From an uncultured Collinsella sp. (GTDB lineage: Bacteria > Actinomycetota > Coriobacteriia > Coriobacteriales > Coriobacteriaceae), in the NCBI GenBank assembly GCA_905197385.1, contig CAJJYO010000017.1:1-14466 (forward strand): DNA of 14,466 nt, given 5' to 3'. The notes under the pieces are model-generated. The model was not told where the DNA came from, searched no databases, and saw only the letters and a list, made by a program, of their open reading frames with translations. Shown in pieces: positions 12,781-14,466 of this stretch (positions within the stretch are counted from its first letter, which is position 1; the number at the start of each line of letters is the position of its first letter). The translations under genes were made by a program, and so were the position numbers.

Positions 12781-13482
12781 CTACAGCCCGCGAATTCGTA
12801 CGGCCTCGGGCGGAAACTCCTGCTCGCCGGCATCGGTCTTGATGGTCGCGCGACCCCAGATGTCCAGGCCCGCAAACACACCGACCGCAAGCGGCAAGCC
12901 GTTGGGCGACACCGCCGCAACTTGGCGACCGAGCAGCGGCACCATATCGAAGTACTCGCCCAACACGGGGGCCAACGGCCCTGCGGCGCCTTGCGGCGTG
13001 TTGACAACAACCGCCCAGGCGTCCACGCGGGCCAGCACGGCGGCGGCGAGCGCCTCGACCAGCGCTTCGTCAGCCACGTCCACACCAAGCTCGCTCAACG
13101 CCGAACGCTCAATATCCACCGTCACGGCACCGAACATGCCCACAGCACCGGCACCGCCGTTCACGGTAACACGCGCGAGCGACGTCTCAAACGCAGGCGC
13201 ACCGCACACGATATCGCTCGGCCACTGGATACCCACCTTACCGGCAAGGCCCAACCCCGGCGTCGATGCCGTGCCCACGAGCGCGTCCATCATGCCCATC
13301 GCGGCCACAAACGGCAGGCCGTGGAAGGCATGCATGTTCACATCGGGGCGCACAACCAGCGAAAACGTCAGCGAAGCATCGCCCGCGCTCCACGCGCACC
13401 AGCCCGCGGACACGCCCTCGCGGCCCGCGTTACGCGCCGCGTCGAGCTCGGTGCCGGCGGCAACAGCATTCATCTCGATCAT
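12781..13482 (-). CDS. Degenerate biotin/lipoate ligase-like (BPL_LplA_LipB) protein
   Basis: 233 residues resembling the catalytic domain of biotin-acetyl-CoA-carboxylase ligase. The pattern LTFSLVVRP (38-46) and VGIQWPSDI (83-91) match the family's FS...LRP and IKWPNDI. Key residues are lost: GRGRRGR is reduced to GREG (20-23 region), the Lys and Asn of KWPND are Gln and Ser, and the KxxGIL lysine segment reads GAPAFETS (94-101). The N-terminus is also short and has no HTH. A true ligase is therefore doubtful; it may be a pseudoenzyme or a paralog with another substrate. Its ATG abuts the TAG of the folP-folK gene with no gap, so it depends on translation from that gene. Ala/Val-rich, no membrane segment. 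Confidence 0.7.
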   Translation of the reverse strand: MIEMNAVAAGTELDAARNAGREGVSAGWCAWSAGDASLTFSLVVRPDVNMHAFHGLPFVAAMGMMDALVGTASTPGLGLAGKVGIQWPSDIVCGAPAFETSLARVTVNGGAGAVGMFGAVTVDIERSALSELGVDVADEALVEALAAAVLARVDAWAVVVNTPQGAAGPLAPVLGEYFDMVPLLGRQVAAVSPNGLPLAVGVFAGLDIWGRATIKTDAGEQEFPPEAVRIRGL

Positions 13483-14466
13483 CTACATACGCCCCAATTC
13501 GCCAACGATATGGCCCACGCGGTCCTCGGGCTCCTTGACCTCGACACCGTTGTAGCGGAAGAACCGCGCTGGGTCGTGCATCAGGTCCTCGAGCGGCACC
13601 AGCACAAAGTCGCGCTCGCCAATGAGAGGATGCGGCAGGCGCAGCTTTTTGCCGCCGTGGGTCTCGCCATCCATCCACAGCAGATCCAGGTCGATGGTGC
13701 GCGGACCGTTGGCCTTGGCCTTCTTGGAGCGGTCGCGCCCCAGCTCGGCCTCGATCTTCATGAGCTCATCGAGCAGCACCAGCGGCGCCAGCTCGGTCTT
13801 GATCTCGATGACGGCGTTGGCAAACGCGTCCTGGCGCGTCTCGTAGGCCGGCTCGCTCTCGTAAATCTTGGAGGAGTTGGACACGCAGGTGAGTGGAATC
13901 TCGGCGATCATCTCGCGTGCGGCGCGGATGTTGTCGCAGCGATGCCCCAGGTTGGAGCCCACAGCCACAAACGCGCGGCGCGGCTGCGGCTTGGCAACCG
14001 CCCAGTAACCGTTCAGGAACTGCGCAAAACCCGCGGCGTCGTGCACGCGCACGATGTTGGCACCGGCCTGGATGGCGCCCAGGCACACGCCAAACGTAGC
14101 GGCATCGCGCTCGGCGGCCTCGGTCACGCCCGAGACGGCGCCCACAAAGCGCTTGCGCGACACGGCGCACATGAGCGGATAGCCCAGTGACGCCATCTTG
14201 GCAGTCTCGCGCTGGATGACGATGTCCTCGTTAGCCGACTTACCAAAGCCCGGGCCAGGATCGATGCAGATGCGGTCGCGCGACACGCCGGCATGGATGA
14301 GTGTGCGGGCCTGGTCGGACAGAAAGCCCATGACGCGGCGCATGATGGGCGCCGAATCGGGCAGGGTGAAGCGGCGGAGCTGCGAGGTAGGCACGTAGGC
14401 TTCCTCGCGGCGGGCGCTGCGGCGCATCATGGCGGCCAAGCGGTCATTGGACTCCGATGCGGCCTC
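13483..14466 (-). CDS. FolP-FolK fusion: dihydropteroate synthase / HPPK (N-terminus beyond window)
   Basis: 327 residues visible, entering from the right edge in frame. The first part is the C-terminal half of dihydropteroate synthase: RICIDPGPGFGKS (65-77), PLMCAVSRKRFVGAV (97-111) and IVRVHD (138-143). After a short link, hydroxymethyl-dihydropterin pyrophosphokinase begins at RRAFVAVGSNLGHR (163-176), with SSKIYESEPAY (198-208), GPRTIDLDLL (254-263), and LPHPLIGERDFVLVPL (277-292). The two domains carry out consecutive folate steps: FolK makes the pyrophosphate that FolP joins to para-aminobenzoate. Here they are in the order FolP then FolK, in one frame with no stop between. The stop at 13483 touches the next start codon. 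An operon with further folate genes probably extends to the right. Confidence 0.93.
   Translation of the reverse strand, partial: EAASESNDRLAAMMRRSARREEAYVPTSQLRRFTLPDSAPIMRRVMGFLSDQARTLIHAGVSRDRICIDPGPGFGKSANEDIVIQRETAKMASLGYPLMCAVSRKRFVGAVSGVTEAAERDAATFGVCLGAIQAGANIVRVHDAAGFAQFLNGYWAVAKPQPRRAFVAVGSNLGHRCDNIRAAREMIAEIPLTCVSNSSKIYESEPAYETRQDAFANAVIEIKTELAPLVLLDELMKIEAELGRDRSKKAKANGPRTIDLDLLWMDGETHGGKKLRLPHPLIGERDFVLVPLEDLMHDPARFFRYNGVEVKEPEDRVGHIVGELGRM

Noticed and set aside
12673..14190. Rightward 505-codon frame
   Set aside because: Antisense to the biotin-ligase-like gene and to folP-folK, which carry recognised motifs; the frame is rich in Arg, His, Ala and Gly, as expected for a shadow.

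Overview
The window looks like a GC-rich (about 60%) chromosome segment from a gut actinobacterium of the Coriobacteriia, most like Collinsella. That placement is inferred from base composition, gene content and codon use and was not tested by any search. The chromosomal backbone carries an old-yellow-enzyme flavin oxidoreductase (1-1038, minus, cut by the left edge), an initiator tRNA-fMet (10182-10258, minus), a type III pantothenate kinase coaX (10455-11228, plus), an AAA_14/DUF4143 ATPase (11334-12530, minus), a degenerate biotin-ligase-like protein (12781-13482, minus) and a FolP-FolK fusion (13483-14466, minus, cut by the right edge).

An integrative element of about 8.6 kb sits in the 3' end of the tRNA-fMet gene. 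A 39-bp tRNA 3'-end sequence is repeated exactly at 1568-1606 and 10181-10219. The intact tRNA is on the right, and the displaced remnant on the left still has the original tRNA terminator behind it. The element brought its own terminator (10139-10174) to replace the lost one. A 28-bp identical repeat lies just inside each end and probably marks integrase arm sites. From left to right the element has a tyrosine integrase and excisionase (leftward, with a good promoter about 330 bp upstream of xis), roughly 1 kb of gene-poor DNA with one possible zinc-ribbon ORF, a phage/plasmid SF3 helicase of the D5/P4 type without its own primase domain, a 0.5-kb region of stacked hairpins and iteron-like repeats that may be the origin, a pair of overlapping small unknown genes, two membrane-protein genes of unknown role, and an XRE repressor. 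I see no capsid, terminase, tail, relaxase or type IV secretion gene. It is therefore a minimal replicating integrative element or satellite that would depend on a helper for transfer.

Two repeat systems lie outside the element. At 1186-1482 eight copies of a half-site alternate in orientation with an 80-81 bp period, forming four dyads between the oxidoreductase and the old tRNA end. Three copies of an exactly 41-bp near-palindrome, all in one orientation, flank the low-GC ATPase gene, two upstream and one just past its stop. Both deserve genome-wide checking.
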